From NCBI RefSeq assembly GCF_047663525.1, contig NC_092621.1, positions 15,511,501 through 15,575,500 of the forward strand: DNA of 64,000 bases, in the 5' to 3' direction. The notes below the pieces were generated by a model. It made no database searches and had not been told where the DNA came from. It was given only the letters and a program-made list of their open reading frames with translations. Position 1 is the first letter of the stretch. Each line of letters opens with the position of its first letter. The translations under genes and the position numbers were made by a program. The stretch is from Anas platyrhynchos (Eukaryota; Chordata; Aves; Anseriformes; Anatidae). Shown here piece after piece: positions 38,249-49,971 of the stretch.

Positions 38249-38653
38249 ATGGGATTGCCACCGTTTGCACCACGTCTTATGAGAGTGCATGTTGTTCCCC
38301 TTCCACGGCTGAAGAACTTAACAAATCTGCCCAGTGATATTTTCAGTGGACAGCATAACAGAGACGGCGTTTGGTGTATTTGTGTGCCAGAAGGACTGCT
38401 GCACCTCTGTAACCATGGAACTTGTAACCTGAGGAAGGGAAAAAAGGTCCACTCGCTAAAGATGCAATTACCGAAGAAACCCAGAATAATTCAGAACGAC
38501 CTTGAAGCTCAGACGTTGGCGGTGAGAGGACAAACATCCTTTTCCTCCCATAAAACCCATGCATCATTTGAGCCCGTTTTGACAGAAGGTGAGTTTGAAT
38601 TTGAGTCTCTCTTACCATTTCTCACTTATGCAGAAGTGAGTGGAATCTCCTAA
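38249..38653 (+). other. Unrecognised open reading frame, 134 codons
   Basis: ATG to TAA, starting MGLPPFAPRLMRVHV and ending LTYAEVSGIS. I do not recognise the product and see no signal peptide, membrane segment or known motif. Its composition is richer in CpG than the AT-rich flanks. An exact splice-donor sequence GTGAGT lies inside it after GACAGAAG, so part of it could be an exon. It could equally be chance or an old insertion. Confidence 0.25.
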
Positions 38654-41238
38654 ACCAAGTGCTTTGAGAGAAACGTGTTTGCTGTCTGATGATTCTCCTT
38701 TACTTCTGGTTTCAAGTCACGGTAACAACTTTAGGACTCTGGTTTTGTCTAAATAGACCTGACAAATTCTTTGTTTCTGTTTCATAGTTCTTAGGCAATC
38801 CTATCTGTGACTGTTTTTTCTAAAGCCTCCTGGAGAGATAGAGATGATCATATTAGGCTAATATTTTAAGAGTTGATGACTCTTACAATAAATCAAACAA
38901 CCAAATATTAAAGCTGTTTCTTGAAACGGAGTAAATTTATTGGAATTTTCAAGAACGTGAAATGAATCATGGGCCAAATTGGGATGGAATTCAATGGAAA
39001 CTAGGCTTCTAAGTCACTAAAACACTCAGTGAGGTTTTCAGAAGCAGCTGACTGCATCTTTGGTTGCCTAAACCCATTGCTATCACTTTTTTTTTTTTTT
39101 TGAAAACAAAGTCATGTGCTGTAATAATCCCTTCTGCAAAACAAGATGTTGAGATAACAGAAAAAAAGTATTGATTTCATTTTGTTGCCAAGTACAAAAT
39201 AGTAAAGGTCAAAAATAATGCTCAGGTACAGAGTGTGTGAGGTCACCTAAGTGAAGGTTTGGAAACTGGAAGAATTTTCTTTTTTATATTCAGTGTTTGT
39301 GTGTCAGAGTTCAGGGATAAATGAAGCTGTACCACAGAGGAGGTCTTCAAAGTGCTGTTTTGATACTTGATATACCAATACTGGGGAAGACATTTTTTCA
39401 GATCGACTGCTAGACTCTGGTCCTAATTCAGTTCCCAAAAGAATGCACAGGAACACAAAATCAAAACACATTTGGCAGCTGGAGATAGATGGCCTCTATC
39501 TTCTCCTAATCTTTCAATTTAATCTACTGGATCCAGGAGAAACTAATAGGAGACAACATACAGTATGAAGAGCTGGAAGACGTAAACAAAAATATCACAC
39601 TCTTTTAAAGTAGGTTCAGTAAAGGCAAATATTTTAATAGCATTTGAGTTGCAGATCCGTCTGGGTCTTACAACATTGTAGTAATTCCAGTTATTAAAAA
39701 CTACAAAAATACACTTTGCTGCTTTTCTGAATATGTTGAATATCCCCGATAAAATAGGCATGGAAGTTAGGGTACAGTCAGTATTGTATCAGTCTCAATA
39801 TTTAGGGTACACTCCATAGGCTCAAAAGCCGCTGGCTGCATCAGTGAGAAAGCTATGAGGAGCTGAGATGCCATCACAAACCCACCTGGATGTCTGTGAC
39901 TCAAGAGGGAGGCATGAAGATAAAATCCGGAATCAATAGCAGAGCACAAGGAAGAAAGTGAACAGAGCTGCTGGGAGCTAATAGCACAGTGTAATGTGTT
40001 TCAGTGTTCTTGGTGCTCTGCTAGCCTGGGCCCATGAGGTTTGGACCCTGTCTAACACACCAGACACTAATGCACTGCTGTACAAGGCAGTCAGGAGGAA
40101 GAGCTCCTGTGCATGCCCAGCCAGAATAACTGCGACTCCTGCTTGTGGCAGCCTGCTTCCGACATGGCATCGCAGCAGGCAGAGGATGGAGCTGTGCCAG
40201 TGTAAGCAGCGCACGCAGTATTCCCTAGAACCTAGAAGAAGTGTTGCCTCATCCCTGTTAGGGCACCGTTGGCTTATCAGAGATGACAATTATGTTTCTT
40301 GTTTTCCTTTATCTGCTTTGGAAGGAGTTTCTTTCATCAGCTATGTGTCTGTGGGAGTGCGCTACCTGTTCTCTAGTGGCCTTGCTACAGATGTTCCTCT
40401 TTTTCTTTAGGGAACTCAGAAGCAGCTGCTTCTACCTACTGTCATCTGCCTTGCATCCTCCCATGTCTGCGGTATAGTTAGACATAAGAATTACAAAACA
40501 AATACAGGAGATAACTCTGAGGAGCTAATTGATCAAATGCCGTGAAGAAGGGAGAAAGAAATGCAAAACATCAATCAAGACTCTTTTCTGCACGGCTTTG
40601 GACACCACATGCTGAGTCTGATGACCAGGCTTGGTTCAATGGTATTTCAGTATTTCCAGCGATAATAATCACTGACAGCAGAGAGTGTTTAGAGTAGGCA
40701 AAAGATCCATGGTTTTGGCCAACACTAACTAAACTAGGATCTGGAAAGGCATCTGTAAAATTACGTAGGAAAAAAAGAAAAAAGTCCATATTTGTGACTA
40801 GAATAGTAGAAACAAAAGAGGCAGCAGCACAAAGGTATTGTACAAAAATGATTGCAAACTGGGAAGAAACGGAGCAAAGATTGGAAGTGGGATAAATAAA
40901 ACAATGAGAAGGATTGTTGGCATATTAAATAAAAATCACAGGGAGGTAGCTGTGAAAGCAGTGTTAAAAGGAGGGGGATTTAAGTATACCTATAAATCAA
41001 GGAGGTACAGCACAGCACGTGCTGCAAGACATTGTCAGGAACATCAAGTCATTTTGTTGGGAATTGGCCCAGCATCATTGTTGTATACATGTGATGATTT
41101 TTGCCACTGCTGTCTCTAGAACATAGATATTTGGAAGGCTATTTTAATACGATAATCATCCTTCATTGATGTAGTTTGGTGTCTGTTCAGAGTGCTGTAT
41201 GCCACAGGTATCTTCATCATGGGACTTGCTTCATCATG

Positions 41239-41395
41239 TTACTGCTGCTTCTCGCTTTTTTTATTATTTTTGCTTCTTCTCTGTTTTCTCCCATGAGTTT
41301 TTTTCCCAGCAATCTTGTGCTTCTTCTTCTTCATCCATTTTTTAACTCTTTTAATCTGTGGGCTCACACAGAACTTTCTGTCTCCTATGTAGAGA
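41239..41395 (-). CDS. CCL28: CCL28 coding exon 3
   Basis: Encodes residues 65-115 (LYIGDRKFCVSPQIKRVKKW and the Lys/Arg-rich tail) after completing Ile64. The acceptor is CTCTGGCAG and the TAA stop is at 41241-41239. Confidence 0.93.
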
Positions 41396-44300
41396 CTGCC
41401 AGAGCAGAAATCAGTCATCAAAGAAAAAAATTAAGAATAAATAAATAAATATCATACTTATCATTCACCTACAAAAGCATCATGAAACATGCTTAATCTT
41501 ATATTCTATAGTATGTCCATTTCCTTTTGTCTGTTTTCAGATATGGTAACTTCTAGTACCAAAGGTTTACATGATTACACTGTCTTCCAAAGTCTGAAAA
41601 AACTTTCCTGCTTCAGTCACTCTGAACAGAACCACTGTACAAAACCCTACATTTCTACTGAAAAAAAAAGAAGTATGTAGATCACTTTATTATTACTATT
41701 GTGATCATCATGGAAATGGTCTAGAAATGAAAAATTTCCAGTATTACATACAAAACTTTCAGTTTAACCCAAACATTGTAATATTGTACCAGCCAAAATA
41801 ATAATAATAAAAAAGTAAAATAATTGAAATTGCTTATGTGCAAAAGTAAAGCCAACTATTGAGTTTAGGCAGGGTTTGTAGGGGATCAGGAATAGTAATA
41901 CAAAAATAATAAAAATAAATAAATCAGAGAACCTATGGTGCCTAAGTCCTTTTTCAATGCTGAAAATGAAGCACGTGTCAAAGTTAGTGCAGGCTGAATA
42001 AAGATCAATATTTTTATTGAAAAGGAAATTCAATTTTAGCAGCCTTAAGTTCAAACAGCACAACAATGGACGATTCTTAGATCACACACAATCTTATGTT
42101 TCAATGAATTTCTGTAAGCAAACTAAGATTCTACTTGTTAAAATGATGCCTAACACGTTTCAATTTGACAGTACCCCTCTCACAGTGAAGCACCCAAAAC
42201 ATTTCTTACATAACAGCTTCTAGGTGACACAGGCCATCAGCTTTCTGGATCTCAAACCTCTCCACTCTGGGGAGAATTCCTTTGGGAATTTCATCTGAAA
42301 TTTTCGTGCAACAGTTAAAGGCCCCAGGAAACAAAGCTAAAAAGAGTAATAACAAAGTTAGAAATGGCTTAGACATGAAGGGACAACCCACAGCTTAACT
42401 TCACAGAGTCACATGCTGGTTGAGGTTGAGAGTGTCTTCCTGAGACCATCTGGCCCAGCTTTCCTGCTGAAGGAGCATCAGCTGGAGCAGATAGCCCAGG
42501 GCTGTGCCTAACTGAGCTCTGAGCATCTCCACAAATGGACACTCCACAACCTCTCTGGAAAACCTCTTCCAGCGTCTGACCACCCTCACAGCAAAAAATG
42601 TTTTATTGCATTCTTCCTTTTTACCCTCCTCTTTCATCCTGAGATCTTGACTATCTTGACTCAGCCTCATTATCGTTTGTCTTTGAAATTATTAATGCTA
42701 TTGCTGAATTTTGTGTTGTCTTTTTCCCCTGGGGCTTGTGGGTTCATGACTGAATGTGTCTCTGCTAGGGAATGATCTGCAGATTTTTTTCTGCTTGATA
42801 AATACCATCTTTAAAAAAAAAAAAAAAAAAAAAAAGAGTAGAGGTTAAAAATCAGATGCTAACTCAAGATTTTTTTGTAACAAATAGTCACACATTGCTG
42901 TTTGTTTTTCTTCATTGCTAACACAGGTGTACACCTTCTAAAAGGGATTCCCTCCGAGAGTTCAAGTACAAGCCGAGCTATGTGGTTGAGGGATTTTTCT
43001 TGAATGTGAGAGTCTTGGGATCAAACCCATGCTTCAAAGTGAGCAGAACAAGGACTTCTCTGTCCCAGCCAATGAATCAATCTGTGTAAGGTAAGGAAGG
43101 AATCTTCCTATTTGATTTTATTTTTTTCCTGGCCATGAAAAGAGTCATGCTGTTTCTTAAGTAACCATTCAGCCTTGGAGTGAATAGATAAGAATAAGCA
43201 AGAGAATCTATTTTCAATGGTTGCTGTAAACAAGAAAATAGAAGTCTCTTTACAAAATTTCCCCTATGAAGACTGTGTGACCTGCTTCTCACAAGAATTC
43301 TCTCTGAGAGCTAGAATAACAGGGAAGGCTGGCAGAGCTGCAGCAGGGAGCTAAAGCAGCTAGCAATATAGTAAAATTCACTGAAGGCCAGTCACGCTAC
43401 CTGCTGCAGCTTGCAGGAGGTTTTAGTACCCAGTGGGGTAGCTGACAGAGACCTAGGACTGCACAGTCAGAAAGGAGGGTGAAAGGCACCAGCTGCTCTG
43501 ATAGTCACCTCCTTGGCAACCCAGAGAGGAGGCTATAAATAATTGTATGGTGCAGAAGGATTAATTAAGTATTGTATGTTACATGTATTATTTCCCGGAT
43601 GTCCTTTTCTTTTCTCTCTTGAGAAGAGAGAAAACAGCATACTATTCATGAAGCCAATTAATTCATGTTTGCAAATGGGAATTCAACTCACAGAGCACCA
43701 CTAAGTTTATTTTTTTCTAAGGGTTTATGACTGTTAGTGACTGAAGTATGAGCGTTCATTGTTGCCAGTTGGTTCCTTGCAGAAAAATTACATAGGAAAA
43801 AAAGCTCAGGGAAGGGCAATCGTATCTTGAATGTTATCTGAGGTCCAGTCCTGTGCTTCTCTGAGGTCTAGTAAACTAAAAGCATTGCAAGGCTAGCACC
43901 ACCAGCCTTGGGCAGAATCACCAGATACTACAGAAGGTTTTAGGGTGAGGCAGCTGTCCTCCCTGCTTCATGGCTACCATTGTTTGCCCACATTCACTTC
44001 ATGGACTTACCAGCATCATTTGCTTTGTTCCCTTGATCCGGATTGTATTGAACTGTCCTTCGCACACTTTATAACCGAAAATTAATAAATTATTTTTGAT
44101 GTACTTTTATAGCTGTATAAGCTGTATAAGCATATGAGGAAAATAAATAAAAATTAACAAAATTAATTGCTAATTAAAATTTAGCAATTTTAGAATGAAT
44201 TCAGTTACCTGATGCTCAGTCAGTCTTTGGACTGGAGCATTAATCCTCTCTAAATCGTGCAGCTATGCAAGAAAATATGCCTCAACATGTGAGAACACAC

Positions 44301-47300
44301 AACAGACTCCAATGAAACTGGTGAATACACGGACAGAAAACAGACTGAAATTTTGTAGTAGAGCGTGAATGAGGTGGTGCTTATTTCCCTGTCTTACAGA
44401 AACTGAGAACCTGCTAGTAACTTTTTGTTGGAGACGTGTGCTTAGGGCGGCAGTCTTGCTTTCGTAGGCTTGTATGGCTATTGACCCTGAGGAACTCCAG
44501 TCTGCACCAACTTCACTGCTCTTCAACAAAAAAATAAGCTATCACTTTTAAATACAATGTGATTTTTTATGTTATTGTTGTTCTGTACATGAGTGTACAG
44601 TTACAATATGGCAAATAGAAATTAATTAGAATTTAATAGAAATTAAGTTTAATAGAAATTAAAGAACAGTCAGGGCAGTGAGTCAAGGAACTCCTGTATC
44701 TCCCCCAAGCCCCAGGAAAGGGACCTGTTGTTCTGGAGCACTGGGATGAGTTATCAACATAACTGTGCTCTGATCCCATAAGTGGGAAGGCACTAGGTGG
44801 TAATAAGCAAAGCTAATGAATTCAGCCCAACCCAATACCAGAAATATGTTTGGGCTTCAGCAATTAGGTCAGGCTTGTTAGTTGTTAATCAATGGTCAGC
44901 ACAGTGGTTAAAAGAAAAGAACTGTGTTTCCACACAGATGTTGGCCAGGTCTTTTATTGCCCTTTGTCACTGTAAGAGATTTTTTCAGTGCTGCCCATTT
45001 CACTTGTCTCAGTGGCCCAGTGACACAATGAGAAATCCACGGCTGCTTACCAAAAACTGTTTAGACCTGTTGTGTGACACTGAGCCTCTTTAATGAGGAC
45101 ACTGAAGGAGCAGCTGACAGGATCAACAAGCTTAGCAATCATCTTGAGACAGGTCCACTCAGGGATCACTCTGCTGTTATTTCAGCTCTGCTGTTATTTC
45201 AGCAGGGGATATTACTCGCTTTGGTGTTTATTCCTTGGTAACACTCACCTAGGAAAGATCCACTGCTATTTAAATGTTTTGTGTCCTACTTTGGGGTAGC
45301 CTCTAATACTTCAAATCTTGTGGAAAATTCCACTGGAGCAAGTTAAGCACCCTTGCACCAGGCAAACGAGTAACTGGAAAACACCCTCACTCACCCAGCC
45401 TTCTCTCTCAAGGACGCCTAGGAAGGACCTCCTTTATGGATACATACTTTGCCACTGTGGCTTGTGGAATACACTATTACTAATCTTTTCATTATGCTGG
45501 ATTTATTTAACATGCTATGGATAGCTTTACCGACTTCAGAAGTACTGGAGAGAAAGGACAGCCTTGTCTTAGCTTCCATTTCTTATTCACTACCCAGCCA
45601 AACTCAGTATGTAGAAACTTTTTTCATCATTTCTGCTTTACTTTCTTTGGTCATCATTCTCAAACCCAAGAGCCATATGACAGCAGTTTAGGAAAGCCAT
45701 GCTGTCTAGAGTTCAGGCAAGAAATCTTAAAAGCAGTTACTGCTTCCTGCTCACTTTCTGGAGCAGCCATGAACATTTCTCCAGTTTTGGGCTGATTACC
45801 CTAGATCTTTCCCACTTACAAGAAATTGTAGTACCTGGTGAAGGGACCTCCTGCGGAATACAGCATCAGTAGCAGATTCTGCTACTGGTTATTCTGCTGG
45901 TCTCTGGCTGCAGTTTTTAGGCAGGCAGGGCTACATAAATGTTCCCCTGTGGGTAGACACCGGGGAGGAGAAACACAGCAGCCATTGGCTCAGCCAGGCT
46001 CTTCTGTAGGAAATTTATCACAGCAGGACAGGTCATTGTCTCATATTTTAGCTGAAGGGGACCAGGTGGAGAAAAAAAGAGGAATTACAGAATCACAGAA
46101 CTGTAGGGGTTGGAAGGGACCTCAAGAGATTATCGGGTCCAACCCCCCTGCCAAAGCAGATTCCCTAGAGCAGGCTGCCCAGGTAGGCGTCCAGACGGGC
46201 CTTGAATATCTCCAGAGAAGGAGACTCCACAACCTCCCTGGGCAGCCTGTTAAGGAGATGAAGCCACACAGAAATAGGTAGTGAGTGATGGAGCCATGGC
46301 ATTCCCTACCCCTGCGCCTTTTTGCTTCGTTTAACCAAGCACAACAGAAATGCTGGGCTGTAGGTGGGAACAGTGGGAAACACATTTCTGGTCCCCACCT
46401 CAAATACCTGATAGGAAGGTGTTGCACTTGCACAGACCAAGGGAGTCCTGCAAAGGTGCACACAGTTATTAACCAGAACAGGTTCTCCCAACATGCCCTG
46501 TGTTCAGACAGGCAGCTTATCTTGCATGGTGAAATCTGGGAACCTGGGGCTCTTTCCATGTCTAAACCGAAATGTGAGATCTGCTGCTAAAGTGTCTCAA
46601 ATTCATCATGCGTTGATGCAGCCCTGCGCTGATTGCACAGCTTCGGCACTGCTGGGATTATCAGCAGCAGTCATTAGTGTTTCCTAATGGAATTCTTCTG
46701 TGGTTACAAAGTAGGCTTTGTACATATGCACAAAAAGCCCTTGCATTGATTAACTGGATTAATGTCTTGATTAGTCAGGCCATGATAAGTATTAAAATGC
46801 TCTAGTCTCAATACAGCCGTTCCTGTAGATAAATTTCCCACCTTAATCCAGTGCTGTTGTTTTATGACCATAAAATCCAGGCTCTGCCCTCAGAAGGAAG
46901 ATTTCTCTCAGAACACCTACACTTTATACTAACTTCTGTAAGGCAGATCATTTAGTACTCGTTTGCTAATGAAGCTGCCAGAAAACGTTTCTTTCATCTA
47001 AAACAAACTTGGGGCTGATTTAAGAGTTCAGTACCTTAAAGCATGTCTTCCTAGCTTAACACAAAGCAGGTCAGTAACTATTTCATTATGAAGAAGGCTC
47101 TGATCCTGCTTGGCAAGTGAACAAAGCAGGTTGCTAGAATCCTTGGCAAACACAGTGTAGTTGTACTCTGTTAAAACACGGAGGTTGCTCAACAGCTGGC
47201 ACTGAGAGGGGAACTCGGATGCTGAACTGTGCCTCATTAAACCCTTCCTTCTATTCTGATTGTAAGAGAATACACAAACCTGAAGTACAGAACTGAAAAA

Positions 47301-49971
47301 GAGACAAAGAAAAGATTTAGAAGGGATTCTAAGCTATATCTGCTGAAGTGGTGAAAATAATATTTAATAAAATATAAACCATAACATACAATTTTCTGGC
47401 CTAGAATAAATATTAATGAAGTCATTTAGTGATGCCTTGTCTGCTCTGCTGTGAGGACTGTTGTTAATATGGCCAGTTTCAAGCCAGGAGGGCTGACTGG
47501 AGACAGACAAATGGGTGTGCCACGCAGGCCATGATTTGTAAATATGTCTTGGTCCATCAAATCACCATCAGTTTGCAAGCTTTCTATTCCCACGCAGCAT
47601 CCTTGATGCAGGATGAAAATTGGCAAGCACTATGTTTCTGGCCACATACTGGTGTGGTCAAAGAAACACTATTATCCAGTGCCTTACCAGAAGGTGAAAT
47701 TCCTACTTTTCTTAGCAAATAAAAAAAACATTTAATGCCTTGCACATTGCAATGCAACAAGAAGTTGTCATATTAACATATATCTCTTACTTTTCTATGA
47801 AGAAATGCAGTTTAATGAGAAGAAACCCATCTCCCACACTGCACAGATGACCCTCATGCTGACCAGACTGGCGTTACTAGAATGACTTGACTGGACTAAC
47901 TCCAGCTAACTGCATCAGGAATACCCAGACAATCTTATTTACTTGTTATTCCAACCCTGCAGCATTTAGCACTCACTTTGGATGCTTTCATTATGTAAGA
48001 ATTATCAAGTTTCTGTCTAAATATCTTCGAAATTGAATATATGTGGGAGTTTTCAAAAGAGAAATGTCTTCTCAATCTGAAATTCAGATCAACCACCTTT
48101 GAAATAAGTTCCGTGTCCAACCTGCTGCTTAGCCTCTCATGACTGCCACAGCAGGTGTGACAGTGTTTGGCACTGTAAAGCCATGATGCTGAAAGCAATG
48201 AGTGGGTAGGAGAATATAGTGGTTTTTTTTGTTGTTGTTGTTTATGTGTGTGTTTTTTTTCCAAAACAAAATTGACCTTTTTTTTTTTAAATGATGTTAA
48301 GGGGAAAAAAAAAACAAACAAACAAACAAAAAAAACCACCTTCCAGCAAACCCTTCCTGCCACACTTCAAAACAGTCTTGCTCTGCTCATTTTCTGGCAG
48401 TGCCTGGCAGACACGTTCCTGCCTGCGGCTGGGTATAATTTGGCCACCAGATGGCTTACCTGGCGTCCGTTCAACAGCGACCAATCCACAGCCACGAGCA
48501 AAGGAAACTTCTGCAAATCGGTATGTAGCAGCCCAAAACTTATTCATGGCTCTGTACCGTGCCACTGAAGTGAACAGATGCATAATGGCCAGCGGAAGCC
48601 GAGTGCTGGTTCAGATGAGGGTAGGGCGTGCCCATACCCGTACAACCAGATGCAGTTCTGCCTTTTTTATTGCGGGCTCTGCTGTTTGAATGTTGTTGGT
48701 AAACGTGGAACATGTTTGTGTAAGGTAAATTAGATGATGAAGGTATTTCCCCTGCGCCAGGTAGTTCAGAGTGACAGAATGAGCGCTAAGAAAACCTTTA
48801 CTTTGACCTGTGTGCGTGTGTGTACATGCCATTGCTGTTGTGCAAGACCTTGCTGACTGGCCAGATCATAAATCTAATGGAAAGGAACTCACACAGTCTT
48901 CTCAGGCCAGCAGGTGCAGTGGCCATTTTAATGGGACAAAACGTTAAGGCACATTTTGTCCATGTGTTCTCTAAATCACCAGGGAACTCAGCATTTCCCA
49001 CTCCTACTGTAACCAGTGGAAAATTAGGAAAGTGCAAGTGATATTTGCAAGAAATTGCAAAGGATGAAGTTCTCCAGAATTTGAGTCATCTTCTCTGAGA
49101 ACACAGCTTATTTTACAGTAGCAAATTACAAAGGAAAAGTATGAATTCAAGCACAGCACTGGCTAATCTGTTTGGAAAGTTATTTTGATGGAAATACAGG
49201 AAGAAAAGAGCAAGCATTAGGAGATCTCATGGATCTTTGAGATGCGCAGTGAATGCAAAGCAAAGCTGTGAAAACCTCTTCTCTGCGTATGAGAAATTGG
49301 TTATGTGAAGTAAGTCTTAACAAGCATTTTGAAATCTTTGCCACCAAGGACATGTGAACATAAAAGGAAAAAGAAAAAGTGATTTTCTAGCATATTGCCT
49401 CTCCAGAAGCTCAGAAAGTAGGAAATCACAGCTGAACTGGAGAGATCCCTTTAAACAAACAGTAAAATTTTATTATGTGTTCTGTCGGAAATTACTGCTT
49501 TAACGGTCTTACACCTTCAGCAATGAAAATTTCTCAGCTGCAGTGTTCCTGACAGTATTTGCTATGACAGATTACCCACACGGCTTTTCCTCGTTTAAGC
49601 CATTTTGCAGAATGACAAAGTCCCCACATCTGTTAAGGGAACACGAAGGAATGCTCAGGTGAAACTTATTCCAGGGAAACAAACTCCAGTTGTTCTACGC
49701 GGGTTAGGAGAGCCAGCTTTCAGTTTTAAAACTTTCCCATGCTACAGCACAGACCTTTAAGCTATCATCTTTGATCCCTTGCAGAGCTGCAGAGACTTAA
49801 GGAGACACAATTCTAGGTAGACACACCTTGGGATTTTTTTTTTTTCTTTTTCCTTTTACTTTTAGGCAATTAAAACATAGAAACAGATAGAGCACAGTTG
49901 TACTTACTCTCAGACGTCCGACTAACCGCGACTGTTAGGAGAGCAAGAACGGTGACTAAGTTCACATCCAT
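41239..49971 (-). CDS. CCL28: CC chemokine ligand 28 (three coding exons, 115 aa)
   Basis: CCL28 is a secreted mucosal chemokine; in mammals it acts on CCR10 and CCR3 and its basic tail is antimicrobial. Minus-strand coding exons are 49971-49908, 42336-42210 and 41395-41239. They splice with GT/AG and phases 1 and 2, the family pattern. Residues 1-21 (MDVNLVTVLALLTVAV and onwards) form a signal peptide. The CC pair is Cys30-Cys31, with partners Cys58 (ADGLCHLEAVIL) and Cys73 (RKFCVSP). The motif QKADG.C.L.AVIL and the position after HMGCS1 identify CCL28 rather than CCL27. Nineteen of the last 37 residues are Lys or Arg. The third-disulfide cysteines of mammalian CCL28 are both absent. The ATG at 49971 has a purine at -3 and G at +4. 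Confidence 0.93.
42210..42336 (-). CDS. CCL28: CCL28 coding exon 2
   Basis: Encodes about residues 22-63: TLFPGAFNCCTKISDEIPKG through CHLEAV. The acceptor is CTCTTTTTAG and the donor is AT|GTAAGA. It carries three of the four cysteines. Confidence 0.94.
42398..42665 (-). mobile_element. CR1 3' fragment, diverged
   Basis: Minus-strand CR1, recognised by CACAGAGTCACATGCTGG at the 3' end and the ACTCCACAACCTCTCTGGAA block. The old ORF2 end (VVRRWKRFSREVVE) is visible on the minus strand. Confidence 0.85.
42813..42835. repeat. poly-A tract
   Basis: Run of 23 A in the CCL28 intron. Confidence 0.9.
45169..45202. repeat. 17-bp tandem duplication
   Basis: CTCTGCTGTTATTTCAG repeated twice without mismatch. 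Confidence 0.95.
46087..46252 (-). mobile_element. CR1 3' fragment
   Basis: Minus-strand CR1 tail: ACAGAATCACAGAACTGTAG, then GGTTGGAAGGGACCTCAAGA, through ACTCCACAACCTCCCTGGGC. It is abruptly cut at about 46252. Confidence 0.93.
48215..48345. repeat. T-rich then A-rich low-complexity block
   Basis: T runs and (GTT)n on the plus strand, followed by A runs and (CAAA)n at about 48302-48337. The two arms could pair imperfectly. Confidence 0.7.
49908..49971 (-). CDS. CCL28: CCL28 coding exon 1 (signal peptide)
   Basis: Encodes MDVNLVTVLALLTVAVSRTS plus Glu21 and one base, ending at donor A|GTAAGT. It is a hydrophobic secretory signal. Length and phase match mammalian CCL28 exon 1. Confidence 0.88.

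Larger units (their letters stand above)
35500..41238. other. HMGCS1-CCL28 intergenic region
   Basis: Contains one CR1 3' fragment, one unrecognised 134-codon ORF at 38249, and otherwise AT-rich sequence with no recognised gene. The 3' UTR of CCL28 must occupy the right end. No minus-strand AATAAA is close to the CCL28 stop, but a weaker minus-strand ATTAAA lies at 41143-41148. Confidence 0.6.
42337..49907 (-). other. CCL28: CCL28 intron 1 (about 7.6 kb)
   Basis: Phase-1 intron. It contains two CR1 fragments, a 23-A tract, a T-rich patch and short tandem duplications. I recognised no coding exon in it. Confidence 0.85.
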
